In this document: in pieces, positions 1 through 7,934 of the stretch
How the letters are laid out: each line of letters begins with the position of its first letter
Position numbering within the stretch: the stretch's first letter is position 1
NCBI RefSeq assembly: GCF_012395835.1
Contig: NZ_JAAZSQ010000018.1
Span: 30,960-94,959, forward strand
Direction of reading: 5' to 3'
DNA from: Arthrobacter mobilis
Lineage (GTDB): Bacteria; Actinomycetota; Actinomycetes; Actinomycetales; Micrococcaceae
DNA: 64,000 bases
Made by a program: the position numbers and the translations under genes
The notes under the pieces: generated by a model
Database searches by the model: none
What the model was told of the DNA's origin: nothing
What the model saw: the letters and a program-made list of their open reading frames with translations, nothing else

Positions 1-11
1 AGGCGCACGGT

Positions 12-41
12 AGGCCGGGTGGAAGCTCCTCCCGGCCTTTT
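12..41 (+). terminator. Rho-independent terminator at window edge
   Basis: A GC-rich hairpin (AGGCCGGG at 12-19, CCCGGCCT at 31-38) is followed by a T run. It probably ends a + strand gene that lies outside the window. Confidence 0.7.
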
Positions 42-114
42 GCTTTGCCCCGGGGACCGCCCCGTCCGCGCCAGCTTTCCCCGGATACGCCGCGCTATGG
101 CACAGAGCACCCTG

Positions 115-144
115 GGGAGGGCATGGGGAGGAGTCCGCACACAT
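115..144 (+). promoter_or_regulatory. Island promoter-like motif, site 1
   Basis: GGGAGG (115-120), 14 bases, then CCGCACACAT (135-144). The first block also reads GGGGAG with a 15-base gap. The next gene starts 47 bases downstream and has its own Shine-Dalgarno GGAAGGA, so this site would give a leadered mRNA. See the finding on the repeated motif. Confidence 0.55.
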
Positions 145-191
145 GGCTTCCGGAGGCGCCCGGCCGGGGTGTTGGGACGGAAGGACATCCG

Positions 192-489
192 ATGGCCATC
201 GAACTGCGCAGCATCCCGAATGACGACCTGATCAGCCGCGCCGAGGAGATTGCCGGGCTGCAGGTGAACACCGACTTCGCCGACATCCGCGGCCGCATGG
301 TCTCCGGCAAGTTCATTTCGGCTAAGGCCCTGGACCGCGGCCTGATCGGCGTGAAGCTCGAGCGCTGGCTGGATGGGCGCCACGTCATGGACAGCCACCG
401 TCCCGGCCGGACTGGACCCGCTGGGCCGCCCCTGGCGCACCACGGTCCACGTCCCCGCCGGTCACCCGCTGCTGGACGGGGAAGCCTAG
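192..489 (+). pseudogene. Small cargo gene with apparent frameshift
   Basis: The ATG at 192 follows GGAAGGA with 8-base spacing. Frame 1 reads a plausible protein (starting MAIELRSIPND) to about codon 60. After that, sensible sequence (ending in GHPLLDGEA) continues in the +1 frame to a TAG at 487-489, just before a terminator. Without the shift the first frame runs on through the terminator to 599, which is unlikely. The shift lies somewhere in 370-420. The product would be about 98 aa with no recognised domain. A programmed shift or a sequencing error is not excluded. Confidence 0.5.
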
Positions 490-500
490 CCGCAGACAGC

Positions 501-544
501 GAAGGGCCGGACGGGACCATTTCAGCTCCCCGTCCGGCCCTTCT
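501..544. terminator. Bidirectional terminator
   Basis: A long hairpin (GAAGGGCCGGACGGG at 501-515 against its complement ending about 544) lies between the + strand gene ending at 489 and the minus strand gene ending at 556. It suits both. Confidence 0.75.
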
Positions 545-555
545 GCCTTGGCTGA

Positions 556-903
556 CTAGCTGCCCATGGCTGCGAACATCCCGCCCATCATCACGATGAA
601 GATGATGATGCTGATGACGCCGAAGATGGTGTCGATCCAGCCGAGCACCTTGCCGGCGGTGGCAGGCTGCTTCAGCGCCTCGGCCTTGTTGGCCTGCACG
701 ATGGCCAGCGGGCCGAAGACGACACCGAGGAAGAACAGGCCGATGATGCCGAAGATCAGCGACGTCTGGGCGTGCTTCTGGCCGCGGAACATCTCGTCGG
801 ACTGCATGTACTGCACGGGCGAGCCCTGCTGCGGGTAAGCGGACGGGTAACCGGGCTCGGCCGGCGGTGTCTGCTGCGGGTAGGAGGGAGGGTTCTCGGA
901 CAT
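556..903 (-). CDS. DUF4190-type small membrane protein
   Basis: A 115-aa protein. Residues 1-45 are Pro/Gln/Tyr-rich and likely cytoplasmic. The rest has two hydrophobic segments: the first around FGIIGLFFLGVVFGPLAIV, followed by a short NKAEALKQ linker, the second around IFGVISIIIFIVMMGGMFA. This is the layout of actinobacterial DUF4190 proteins, whose function is unknown. The ATG at 903 has AGGGG upstream. It is one of only two cargo genes in the left 10 kb read against the main direction; the other, at 9435-10352, is of the same general type. Confidence 0.75.
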   Translation of the reverse strand: MSENPPSYPQQTPPAEPGYPSAYPQQGSPVQYMQSDEMFRGQKHAQTSLIFGIIGLFFLGVVFGPLAIVQANKAEALKQPATAGKVLGWIDTIFGVISIIIFIVMMGGMFAAMGS

Positions 904-1149
904 GACTGCCCCTTTCATCGGTGCTGAGTGAAGAGGTACTTCACCTGTGAACATGCGTAGGCGCCCGTGCGGCGGCGCACTCCCCCTGATACGGAACCGG
1001 AACGGGCTGTCAGCACTGGCGAAAGGGCCCCGCCCTGGCTGGGGGTAGGGACCGGCACCGGATCTGCGCTGCTCCGGCGATATGTTCAACCTACCCCGGT
1101 CCGGGCCCGCCGCGTTGGACATGTCCGACGGCGGCGCGCCGCGGCATCC

Positions 1150-1179
1150 GAGGAGGCCGGCGGCGCTCTCCGGGCACAT
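1150..1179 (+). promoter_or_regulatory. Island promoter-like motif, site 2
   Basis: GAGGAG (1150-1155), exactly 14 bases, then CCGGGCACAT (1170-1179), two mismatches from the consensus. It ends 7 bases before the ATG at 1187, which has no Shine-Dalgarno, as expected for a leaderless start. Confidence 0.55.
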
Positions 1180-1186
1180 GGGTTTC

Positions 1187-1751
1187 ATGAGCATCCATAC
1201 CTCCCCGATACGCCGGCCACCCTGCACGAGGCCTTGGCTGCGGCCATTGCCCGCCCGGGCAAGTCCACCAAGGCCGAGCGCGTAGCGCTGCTCAAGGCCC
1301 GCCCCGCCCCAGCCACCATGCCGGACCCGTCGGCCGTGGACGTGGAGTTCCACCGCCATACTCTGCGCCGCATGGCCACAACCGCGTCACCAAGGGCCAG
1401 ACCGAGGGTGCCTACGAGATCCTCTGGGGTCAGACCGAGAAGGCGCCTGCCGACATCGTCGCCGACGTCTGGCAGCGCTACCGGTGCGACCGCGCCCAAT
1501 ATGCGGCTAGGAAGGTCCAGTGCGACGAGGACGGCGTCGCCTTCCACCTGCGCACCGACGGGGTGCCGGCAGGCCTGGCCGAGATGCCCGACGACGTCGA
1601 GGAACTGTACTCGCTGTGCCCGGTGTGCGGGCGCGTCTACCATGACCAGACCGCCCGGGAGAAGGGCGAGGCACCGGTCGTCAAGACCGTCGATGTGAAG
1701 TCCGGTCCGGTCGCCGAGGCGCTGCGTATCCACTGGGACATCGAGGGCTAG
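1187..1751 (+). pseudogene. Cargo gene with two apparent frameshifts, Cys-containing
   Basis: The ATG at 1187 follows the motif by 7 bases. Coherent coding sequence is spread over three frames. A few N-terminal codons (MSIHTS) are followed by sequence beginning PDTPATLHEALAAA, and then from about 1374 by GHNRVTKGQTEG to the TAG at 1749-1751. One missing base near 1372 would join parts two and three; another indel near 1200 joins parts one and two. The C-terminal part has LCPVCGRVYH, a possible half of a zinc site. No family recognised. A strong terminator follows at once. Confidence 0.5.
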
Positions 1752-1759
1752 GACGCCGC

Positions 1760-1787
1760 AGGCCCCGCCGGCTGTCCGGCGGGGCCT
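1760..1787 (+). terminator. Rho-independent-type hairpin
   Basis: A perfect 12-bp stem, AGGCCCCGCCGG (1760-1771) with its complement (1776-1787) and a 4-base loop, lies 9 bases after the stop of the preceding gene. Confidence 0.75.
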
Positions 1788-1806
1788 CTCCATGCCCGGA
1801 TCCACG

Positions 1807-1816
1807 CCGCACACAG
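1807..1816 (+). promoter_or_regulatory. Island promoter-like motif, site 3 (downstream block only)
   Basis: CCGCACACAG, one mismatch from the consensus, ends 7 bases before the ATG at 1824. The upstream GGNGAG block is not visible at the usual distance, so this is the weakest member. Confidence 0.4.
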
Positions 1817-1823
1817 AAGCAAT

Positions 1824-3025
1824 ATGGGAACACTTACTCAGAACCGCGTCCAACGTGGCGTCCGCGAGGGCGGACAGTTCAGCCACACCACCCACCAGGA
1901 GAGCCCTGGCCTGAAGCTGTCCGCACCGCAGGCCGGCTTGGACCCCGAGGTCGAAGAGCGGATCCAGGTGCTGGAGGAATTCGTGAACACCCACGGATAC
2001 CGTCCCGGCGCCACCAACGAGCGGACCATGCACGGCAGGCTCGCCCGGCTCCGCACCATGCTGGAGAAGGGTGAGCTGCCGGCCGACGCTGCGGCCCGCG
2101 TCAAGAACCTCCTGGATGCCCCGAACCTGACCGAGTACGAGTTCACCACGGCCTTCACCCGGCTCAAGGACACCTGCCAACGGCTGAGCCGCCTGCCCAC
2201 GCCCAAGGAAGACGCCGAGATGGCCAAGTGGGTCTACCGGTGGCGTGACCGGGCAATGAACGGCAGGGCCGACGCCGCGAAGGTGAAGCTGCTGGCCGCG
2301 ACCCCCGGCATGCTCGAACCCGTCAGCCGCGAGGTCAAGGCCGAGAGGATGCGGAAGTTGAACACCCAGACCCCTGAGCAGTGGCAGGCCCGCTACGACG
2401 AGTTCGCCGCCCGGGTGAAGGAAAACGGGCGGTTGCCGATGCGGAACGATCCGGACAAACAGGAGATGCGCCAGTACGACTTCCTGTTCAACCAGCGGAA
2501 GCTGCTGCGCGAGGACAAGCTGCCGGACGAGCGCAGGGAACTGCTCGCACGCCACCCCGGGGCGCTGGAAACGTACAGCATGAACTCCCCCACGGCCCGG
2601 CTGGAGCAGCTGGCCGCTTTCCACCGCACTCACGGCTGCCGAAGATGGGCGCCGAGGACCCGGCCGAGGCGGCCCTGGGCAACTACCTGGTGAACGGTCT
2701 GCGTCCGCGGATCCGCCGGGGCGAGGCCAGCGAAGCCATCCTGGCCCAGGCCCGTACGATTCTGGGGATCATGAACTTCACCCGCCGGACCCGCAGCGAC
2801 CCCGCCGAGATGATGCAGGTCCTGCTCGACTACGTGCACGAGCACGGGCGCATGCCCAAGGACACGGCCAGCCAGCCGGCCGAAACCCAGAAGCTGGCTA
2901 AGTGGGCCTCCAACCAGGTGAAGGGCATCCTGGAGGCCAAGCAGGGCACGGCGCGCGAACGCCATGAGATGATCCTGCGGCTGCGCCAGACCCACCCGGC
3001 CGGAGCCCGGGCCGCCCGCCGGTAG
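1824..3025 (+). pseudogene. Helicase-associated-repeat protein, frameshifted
   Basis: The frame opened at 1824 encodes about 270 sensible residues. It then fails near 2635, where the sequence goes on in another frame (LPKMGAEDPAEAALGN) to a TAG ending at 3025. The joined product would be about 400 aa. It has repeated units of roughly 70-100 residues, each with an hG(r/y)(l/m)P element (THGYRPGATN, ENGRLPMRND, HEHGRMPKDT) followed by a W- or Q-containing helix. This resembles the helicase-associated (HA) domain repeats found after SNF2/DEAD helicases, but no helicase motor is present. It is probably DNA-binding. Repeat-family assignment is by eye only. Confidence 0.5.
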
Positions 3026-3034
3026 GACACTCCC

Positions 3035-3070
3035 GCAGAAGGCCCGTGGCGTCTGCCCCGGGCCTTCTGC
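3035..3070 (+). terminator. Rho-independent-type hairpin
   Basis: A perfect 12-bp stem, GCAGAAGGCCCG (3035-3046) with CGGGCCTTCTGC (3059-3070), lies 10 bases after the stop at 3025. Confidence 0.75.
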
Positions 3071-3076
3071 ATGCCC

Positions 3077-3106
3077 GGAGAGCGGGCGCGGGCCTTCCGC
3101 ACACAT
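3077..3106 (+). promoter_or_regulatory. Island promoter-like motif, site 4
   Basis: GGAGAG (3077-3082), exactly 14 bases, then CCGCACACAT (3097-3106). It ends 8 bases before the ATG at 3115, with no room for a normal ribosome binding site. It sits between a terminator and a four-gene operon, where a promoter is needed. Confidence 0.65.
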
Positions 3107-3114
3107 GGGGCTTC

Positions 3115-3387
3115 ATGGACGAACTGCTGAAGCGCCTGCGTGAGATCGCCGATCTGAAGAACTACCCGGACCATGACTTCCATGACCTGCGGGACGATCT
3201 GGTGGACGCACTGGAGGCCTTCGAGCCTGCCTGGGTCTACCGGGTGGACCGCAGCGACAACGGCTGGGGCTGGCAGGACCTGGATCCGTGGCACATCGGC
3301 CTGATGCTCGAGCGCGGCTACACCGTCGAACGCCGGATGGCCGGAGCCTGGGAGCCCGTCACCGAGCCGGATGTGGCTGCGCGATGA
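3115..3387 (+). CDS. Hypothetical cargo protein, first gene of a four-gene operon
   Basis: A 90-aa acidic, Trp-rich protein starting MDELLKRLREIADL. Residues 1-40 look helical; the middle has a WVYRVDRSDNGWGWQDLD segment. No family recognised. The ATG lies 8 bases after motif site 4 without a Shine-Dalgarno, so translation is probably leaderless. Its TGA overlaps the next ATG (ATGA), which points to translational coupling with the genes at 3384, 3751 and 4083. Confidence 0.6.
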   Translation: MDELLKRLREIADLKNYPDHDFHDLRDDLVDALEAFEPAWVYRVDRSDNGWGWQDLDPWHIGLMLERGYTVERRMAGAWEPVTEPDVAAR

Positions 3388-3761
3388 AGATCGGTCAGAC
3401 CGTCACCGTGGACGAGCGCTCCGCCACCTTCGAGGAGCGGGTCTGCGAGTTCAACTGCCCGCACAAGGTGTACACGATCACCCGCCGCAACTTCGTGGTC
3501 ATCCGGAAGCACCAGGCCCCGAACCACCGGGACATGGGCATCTGGGCCGGCGACCCCAACTGGAAACCGCCGCTGGCCGATGTTTTCACCGCAGTCGATG
3601 CTGAGGGCACCCGATGGGAGTATATGTCCGGGGAAGGCCACTTCATCTGGGAGGCCGACGGCGGCCGCACCGCGGACAACGTGCTGCCCGGAGGCCGCGT
3701 CCGTGCCCACGGCACCGCGTACATCTTCAACGACACCACCGGAGGAACCGATGGATCCTGA
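3384..3761 (+). CDS. Hypothetical cargo protein
   Basis: A 125-aa protein rich in aromatic residues and likely mostly beta. It has a CEFNCPH element near residue 21 that could be half of a metal site. No family recognised. The ATG overlaps the previous stop. The end overlaps the next gene by 11 bases. Second gene of the operon that starts at 3115. Confidence 0.6.
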   Translation: MKIGQTVTVDERSATFEERVCEFNCPHKVYTITRRNFVVIRKHQAPNHRDMGIWAGDPNWKPPLADVFTAVDAEGTRWEYMSGEGHFIWEADGGRTADNVLPGGRVRAHGTAYIFNDTTGGTDGS

Positions 3762-4086
3762 TGCTCCCTATCCGCTGAACGGTGAGCACCTCGAGCCGGG
3801 TGCCGTCCCGCTGCAGGACCGCATCTTCGAGGCCACCCGCGAGCTGCAGGAGGCCTATGGGCGGGACGAGCCCTGGACCCGGCACCAGCCTCTGAACGAA
3901 GCCATGGTCCCGATGGTCCTGACCGCCGTTGAGGACGGCGGCTGGGCCATGATCAACCGGTGGGACAAGGGCGGCCGCCGCGGCAGCTATCCGGATGCCC
4001 TGGACGCCCTTGACGAGGTCAAGCGGATCGGCACAACGGAAGCCATTGAAGATGCCGAGGCGCAGAAGGAAGCAGGAAAAGGATGA
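3751..4086 (+). CDS. Hypothetical cargo protein
   Basis: A 111-aa protein with a GGAGGAACCG ribosome binding site directly before the ATG, inside the end of the preceding gene. A Trp-containing core (DGGWAMINRWD) is followed by a charged helical tail. No family recognised. The stop overlaps the next ATG by four bases. Confidence 0.6.
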   Translation: MDPDAPYPLNGEHLEPGAVPLQDRIFEATRELQEAYGRDEPWTRHQPLNEAMVPMVLTAVEDGGWAMINRWDKGGRRGSYPDALDALDEVKRIGTTEAIEDAEAQKEAGKG

Positions 4087-4364
4087 GCACTCCGACCGTC
4101 ATCATGGCAACCGACTGGGCCACGGAACCTGGCGGCACGGGCCCGCTCGAAGCCCTGCACAATGCGATCAGCTTCGGCTCCATGTACTGGGGCGACGCCC
4201 GGGACACGGCCTGGATCTACGGGGTCGTAGTCAGCTGGGACGGACCGGCCATGCGCGAGCTGGCCGCCAAGTTCGGCTGGTCCGATGAGAAGGTCCGGCA
4301 GCTACGGCTGCTGCGCCGGAACTTCCGAGCCCTCGAGCTGCGCGAGGCGCACCAGTCCCCTTGA
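4083..4364 (+). CDS. Hypothetical cargo protein with possible HTH
   Basis: A 93-aa protein. Residues about 58-80 (MRELAAKFGWSDEKVRQL) read like a helix-turn-helix, so it may bind DNA. The N-terminal half (SFGSMYWGDARDTAWIYGVV) is unassigned. Start ATG after AGGAAAAGG. Last gene of the operon from 3115; no clear hairpin follows. Confidence 0.55.
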   Translation: MSTPTVIMATDWATEPGGTGPLEALHNAISFGSMYWGDARDTAWIYGVVVSWDGPAMRELAAKFGWSDEKVRQLRLLRRNFRALELREAHQSP

Positions 4365-4429
4365 ACCCCTCATCTCCGCAGGCCATAATGGGCCCCTATC
4401 AAGCAAGAGTGCCCGGATTGTGAGTTCAT

Positions 4430-4675
4430 ATGTCGGCGGGAAATGCAGACGGACCTGATGATCGCTGGTGGGACACTTCCCAGGACGGATCTGACGATCA
4501 TGGGTGGGACGATCCCCAAGCCGTACTCTACGGTCATCTGGGGGACGATCCCCAAGATGATGGCGAGGAGGCTTCTCCTCTCGATGAAGACGTGTGCCCT
4601 GAGTGCGGTGAAGGCCGCCGTCGGGGGAAAATCGACCATCAGGATTGGTGCTCTCAATCAAACGGCAGCTTGTGA
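4430..4675 (+). CDS. Acidic repeat protein with C-terminal CPxCG
   Basis: An 81-aa, strongly acidic protein. Residues 8-45 carry short repeats of the type (D)DxxWDDPQ; the DNA also repeats (GACGATCCCCAAG twice). A CPECG at about residue 57 and a Cys near residue 74 could form a zinc ribbon. The ATG at 4430 has only a weak upstream site. Other frames and the minus strand are also open here, so the call is moderate. It overlaps the start of the next gene. Confidence 0.4.
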   Translation: MSAGNADGPDDRWWDTSQDGSDDHGWDDPQAVLYGHLGDDPQDDGEEASPLDEDVCPECGEGRRRGKIDHQDWCSQSNGSL

Positions 4676-5295
4676 TCGGGGCTCCCAACCGGCGCTGGAA
4701 GTTCGACTACCCACTGGGCCGGGTAGAGGCGTACCGCTCGATGACGACTGTTTCAGCGCTGCTGGCGGGCTTTTCGCTGGCCGCAGCGATGGGCCTGATG
4801 ACTGCGGGTACGCGCCCCGTCCTCTACGAATGGAGTTCGAGTCTGTTCGTCGCCGCCTCGGCTGCATTCGTGTTCGCCCTGCAGTTCACCTTCTCCGGGC
4901 TCCAGTATGCGGCCCCGCCCGCGGAGCGTCTGGCCTGGCTACCTCGCGACGAGAGCGGCAATCCTCGTCCGGAGTTCCTCGTTGGCGCAGAGCGTGTCCA
5001 GAAGAAGGACTTTGAGCTGCAAAAACGCTATTTCAGGCGGACTGATGCTTCTTACAACCTGGGGCTCGTACTGTTCCTTGTGGGACTGGCCCTGCTGTTC
5101 CTACCCGTTTCCGGCCAGTCAGTCCCCCAGGTGGTCGGGCTGCTGACCGTGGGAGCCGCCTTGTGCCTGGAGATCCTGTGGATCGGTGCAAGAATCTTCC
5201 CGCGGATGCGCCCGCACTGGCTCGCACCGGGATACCGGAGCCTAGCCGGTGAGTTCGAAGACCTTCCGCCGAAGGGCCCGCCGGCACCCCATTAG
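4648..5295 (+). CDS. Four-helix membrane protein of unknown function
   Basis: A 215-aa protein with two pairs of hydrophobic segments: about residues 31-53 and 61-86, then about 132-151 and 158-182. A charged cytoplasmic loop with ELQKRYFRRTD lies between the pairs. The GTG at 4648 follows CAGGATT; a TTG at 4645 and a GTG at 4672 are alternatives. No family recognised. Confidence 0.55.
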   Translation: MLSIKRQLVIGAPNRRWKFDYPLGRVEAYRSMTTVSALLAGFSLAAAMGLMTAGTRPVLYEWSSSLFVAASAAFVFALQFTFSGLQYAAPPAERLAWLPRDESGNPRPEFLVGAERVQKKDFELQKRYFRRTDASYNLGLVLFLVGLALLFLPVSGQSVPQVVGLLTVGAALCLEILWIGARIFPRMRPHWLAPGYRSLAGEFEDLPPKGPPAPH

Positions 5296-5361
5296 CACTG
5301 CTGGCACGACATCACAGTCCGGAGGCAGATCCGGTTTACTATTCCCCTGCCCGGCCCAGGG

Positions 5362-5736
5362 GTGGATGATTCGCTCATGGACTCCGTCACGGACCGGCAG
5401 GTATACCGGCGCAGCATGGCCTGGCCGGTCTTCGACTTCATCGATTCGGAGCTGCCCCAGGAGATCGTCACCCTCACCTCGGTTAGCACCCGCGACGGCT
5501 TCGAGGCGACCGCGGTGCGCTCCTGGGTTTCTGACATTGACGGCACCGGCCTGGAGGCTGACCAGACCGACCCGGTGCTGATCCTGTCCCTGCCCCGCCG
5601 GCCCGGTATGGGCCTGGCCCGGTTCCACCTGCTCGCGGTCGCCGAACTGCACCGGCGCCGCGGTTTCGACTACGAAGTCGCCGACCTGTTCCTCCAGGAC
5701 ATACCCGAGCAGGACCGGGACGGGCACGGGGTGTAA
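5362..5736 (+). CDS. Hypothetical cargo protein
   Basis: A 124-aa acidic protein. The start may be the GTG at 5362 or the in-frame ATG at 5377; neither has a strong Shine-Dalgarno. A TTTACTAT box lies upstream near 5335 and could be an ordinary -10. No family recognised. A small hairpin follows at 5767. Confidence 0.5.
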   Translation: MDDSLMDSVTDRQVYRRSMAWPVFDFIDSELPQEIVTLTSVSTRDGFEATAVRSWVSDIDGTGLEADQTDPVLILSLPRRPGMGLARFHLLAVAELHRRRGFDYEVADLFLQDIPEQDRDGHGV

Positions 5737-5766
5737 CCCCAGCCGGAGCCCTGGCGATTACCGGAG

Positions 5767-5784
5767 TGCCGGCCCAATCCGGCA
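5767..5784 (+). terminator. Short hairpin, possible terminator
   Basis: TGCCGG (5767-5772) and CCGGCA (5779-5784) with a 6-base loop lie after the stop at 5736 and just before motif site 5. There is no T run. Confidence 0.35.
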
Positions 5785-5789
5785 GGCCT

Positions 5790-5819
5790 GGTGAGGCACC
5801 CTCCGTTCGCCGCACACAT
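5790..5819 (+). promoter_or_regulatory. Island promoter-like motif, site 5
   Basis: GGTGAG (5790-5795), exactly 14 bases, then CCGCACACAT (5810-5819). It ends 8 bases before the ATG at 5828, without a Shine-Dalgarno. Confidence 0.65.
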
Positions 5820-5827
5820 GGGGAGTT

Positions 5828-6099
5828 ATGTGCACTAAGACCAAGCCCGACCCGAACACCCCGACCCTGAGACTGCCGAGTTCCCCATCGACGGCCACCC
5901 TGATCTGCTCCTGGTCGGCCGCACCTTCCCGGACGGGAAAGGCGGGCAGGCGACCGTCGACTCTGTGCGCCTGGCCGGCACCGATCTGGCCGTCAGGGTA
6001 AGCGCTCTTGAGAGCATCGACGACGCCTGTGCCCGGCTGCTTGCCGGCCTGGACCGCCTGGCCCGCGATGTCATCCGGCAGCCCGTAACGGGCCGGTAA
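5828..6099 (+). pseudogene. Cargo gene with apparent frameshift
   Basis: The ATG at 5828 (MCTKTKPDPNTPTL) lies 8 bases after the motif, but its frame soon gives low-complexity sequence. A coherent protein (EFPIDGHPDLLLVGRTFPD and onward) continues in the +2 frame to a TAA at 6097-6099. One missing base near 5873 would restore an about 90-aa product. No family recognised. Confidence 0.5.
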
Positions 6100-6180
6100 C
6101 GCACCGCCCCCACAATATGCTTCACCGGGCAGTCAGCCGTGCCCGTGACGTCTAGGCCAACGGCGGAGGGAGGTCTTTGC

Positions 6181-6765
6181 ATGGACCGGGCTACCCGCTT
6201 CCTGGCGGGCGCCGCAGTTGCCGGCTACCTCGGCTTCATCGCATGGCTTCTCGGCCGCGGCCAACCGGCGCCGGTCGAAGCGGGTAGCTCACCCGGCGGA
6301 AAACCGGGGCCCGAAGGCCCGCCCTCGGACACTCTGCTGAATTTGGACACTCTCCTGAACGAGGTCGCGCGACAGGAAGACACCGTCGCCACCAGCGGAA
6401 GCGGCATCCAGCAGCGAGCCGTCCTGCTGGTCGGCGCGGCGAGCATCGCCGCAACCCTCACCACGGGCAAGATCATGAACGGCTGGATCGTCGGGTCAAT
6501 CAGCATGGCCGTGGCGGCGGCCGTGATCGGCATCTGGGCCCTGATGCCAATGAAATCCGGCGCCGCCGACCTGAACTTCATGTTCAACAACATCGACAAG
6601 GCCACCAACCTTGAGTTCGCAAGCGCCCTGGCCCAGGTGAAAATCCCGCGGGTGCGGACCGACATGAACCGTCTGATTTCCAAGGCCCGGCTCGTCAGAC
6701 TGGGGGCCATCCTTCTGGCGGCATCCGTCGCATTACTGGTGGTGGGGATCATCGAATCCCTGTAG
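6181..6765 (+). CDS. Multi-spanning membrane protein, possible effector-like topology
   Basis: A 194-aa protein with a clear GGAGGGAGG ribosome binding site. One hydrophobic segment at residues 5-24 is followed by a Gly/Pro/Ser linker, a soluble stretch (SDTLLNLDTLLNEVARQED), a helical pair at about 80-120, and a last segment at about 173-192 after a helix containing KARLVRLG. The helix pair followed by a charged stretch and a terminal helix recalls SLATT/Pycsar-type membrane effectors in outline only. No cyclase is encoded nearby. The next gene starts 15 bases downstream and is probably co-transcribed. Confidence 0.55.
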   Translation: MDRATRFLAGAAVAGYLGFIAWLLGRGQPAPVEAGSSPGGKPGPEGPPSDTLLNLDTLLNEVARQEDTVATSGSGIQQRAVLLVGAASIAATLTTGKIMNGWIVGSISMAVAAAVIGIWALMPMKSGAADLNFMFNNIDKATNLEFASALAQVKIPRVRTDMNRLISKARLVRLGAILLAASVALLVVGIIESL

Positions 6766-6780
6766 GCAAAGGTGGACGAC

Positions 6781-7221
6781 ATGACCAGTGGCAGTACCTA
6801 TGGGCCCGGCCCGGAATGGGAGCCGGGATCCGGACAGGGCTCCGGGAAGTACTTCGGCGCAGGCGGTTTCAACATCCCGGAATGGCCGGTAGTGAAGATC
6901 TTCTCCGGAACGGAGGTTGTCGGCATCAATTCCGAGCTGTTTGCCGAGAAGCTCAACAGGGAAATCGAGAAGGGAGCGTTGGCGGAAGGCATGGGCCGGA
7001 TCGACTCCCGGACGGCGGCTGCGGCCCTCGATAGATACAGCTGGACCCATCGCGTCGAAGACGTGATTGGAGCTGACCTCTCCGAGCGGGCCGAGGCCGG
7101 ACCCGGCAAAATCCGGATGGTGGACGACCAAACCACCGAAGAGATCGCGTCGGCCCTGGTGGAGGATCCCGAGTTCAGGCAGAACATCGAGAGCATCCTG
7201 GGGTACGAGAACGACGATTAG
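6781..7221 (+). CDS. Soluble partner of the preceding membrane protein (unknown)
   Basis: A 146-aa acidic protein. The N-terminal 25 residues are Gly/Pro/Ser-rich; then comes a compact globular part and an acidic C-terminal tail (SILGYENDD). The start is either the ATG at 6781 or the GTG at 6772; AAAGGTGG precedes the ATG. No family recognised. It is paired with the gene at 6181. Confidence 0.55.
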   Translation: MTSGSTYGPGPEWEPGSGQGSGKYFGAGGFNIPEWPVVKIFSGTEVVGINSELFAEKLNREIEKGALAEGMGRIDSRTAAAALDRYSWTHRVEDVIGADLSERAEAGPGKIRMVDDQTTEEIASALVEDPEFRQNIESILGYENDD

Positions 7222-7227
7222 CCGTCC

Positions 7228-7257
7228 GGGGAGGACACCAGTCCCTGCCGCACACAT
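7228..7257 (+). promoter_or_regulatory. Island promoter-like motif, site 6
   Basis: GGGGAG (7228-7233), exactly 14 bases, then CCGCACACAT (7248-7257). It ends 7 bases before the ATG at 7265. The upstream block begins only 6 bases after the previous stop codon. Confidence 0.65.
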
Positions 7258-7264
7258 TAAGGTC

Positions 7265-7509
7265 ATGACCGATACTGACGCAGCCGCGCCCGCCAAGGAG
7301 TGGGCTGCCCTGTTCTCCTCCTACTCCACCGTCACGGGCGACCCCGTTGCCCACCCCAACCTTGCCGCCGCCTACGCGCACGCCTCCGAGGTGCCTCGGC
7401 ACAGCCGGGCATCGAATTCGAACTCGTCTCCCGTGTCGGCTCCGACCCCTTGCAGGCAGTCACCGGCGAGACGATCCCCGAGATCATCGCCCGCCGGTGG
7501 CAGGCCTGA
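7265..7509 (+). pseudogene. Cargo gene with apparent frameshift
   Basis: The frame from 7265 (MTDTDAAAPAKEWAALF) is coherent for about 42 codons. The continuation (GIEFELVSRVGSDPLQAV) is in the +2 frame to a TGA at 7507-7509. The shift lies near 7390-7410. The product would be about 80 aa. No family recognised. Confidence 0.5.
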
Positions 7510-7565
7510 GACGGCGTGACCCGACACCCACGGCCTCGACCTGGCGCGTGAAAGGATGGCCCCCT

Positions 7566-7877
7566 ATGATCACCGAAATCCTTGAGGTTCACCTCGACCG
7601 CCTCCTCGGCCACTACTCGCAGCAGCTTCCCGGGCTCCTTTCCGCCGCCGACCTGCTGGGTAACGGATCCTACAACCAAGCGGAATTCACCGACCTGATG
7701 TCTTGGAAGGACGCCGGTTCCCGCTACGACATCGTGCACTCCGGGACGGCCATGATTCTGTTCAAGGACGGTTCCCTCGTCGGTGTCGCCGGGCTGAACC
7801 GCCAGGCCCTGGCCAACCGTGACATTGCGGCCTTCACCATGCCGATCCCCGTCGCGCTGGCCACCGGAATGTTGTAG
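7566..7877 (+). CDS. Hypothetical cargo protein
   Basis: A 103-aa protein starting MITEILEVHLDRLLGHY, with GAAAGGA upstream. The C-terminal half (YDIVHSGTAMILFKDGSLVGVAG) looks like a beta-rich fold. No family recognised. A terminator follows at once. Confidence 0.6.
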   Translation: MITEILEVHLDRLLGHYSQQLPGLLSAADLLGNGSYNQAEFTDLMSWKDAGSRYDIVHSGTAMILFKDGSLVGVAGLNRQALANRDIAAFTMPIPVALATGML

Positions 7878-7895
7878 GAGGAGCCGGTCCGGCAC

Positions 7896-7928
7896 AGCCC
7901 GCTGCCCCCTGAGGCGACGGGCTTTTTT
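7896..7928 (+). terminator. Rho-independent terminator
   Basis: AGCCCG (7896-7901) pairs with CGGGCT (7918-7923), followed by six T. Confidence 0.75.
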
Positions 7929-7934
7929 GCTGCC

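Noticed and set aside
4370..4657. Minus strand frame of 95 codons with IVP repeats
   Set aside because: Its repeats only mirror the DNA repeat. It runs against the operon direction and has no good start signal.
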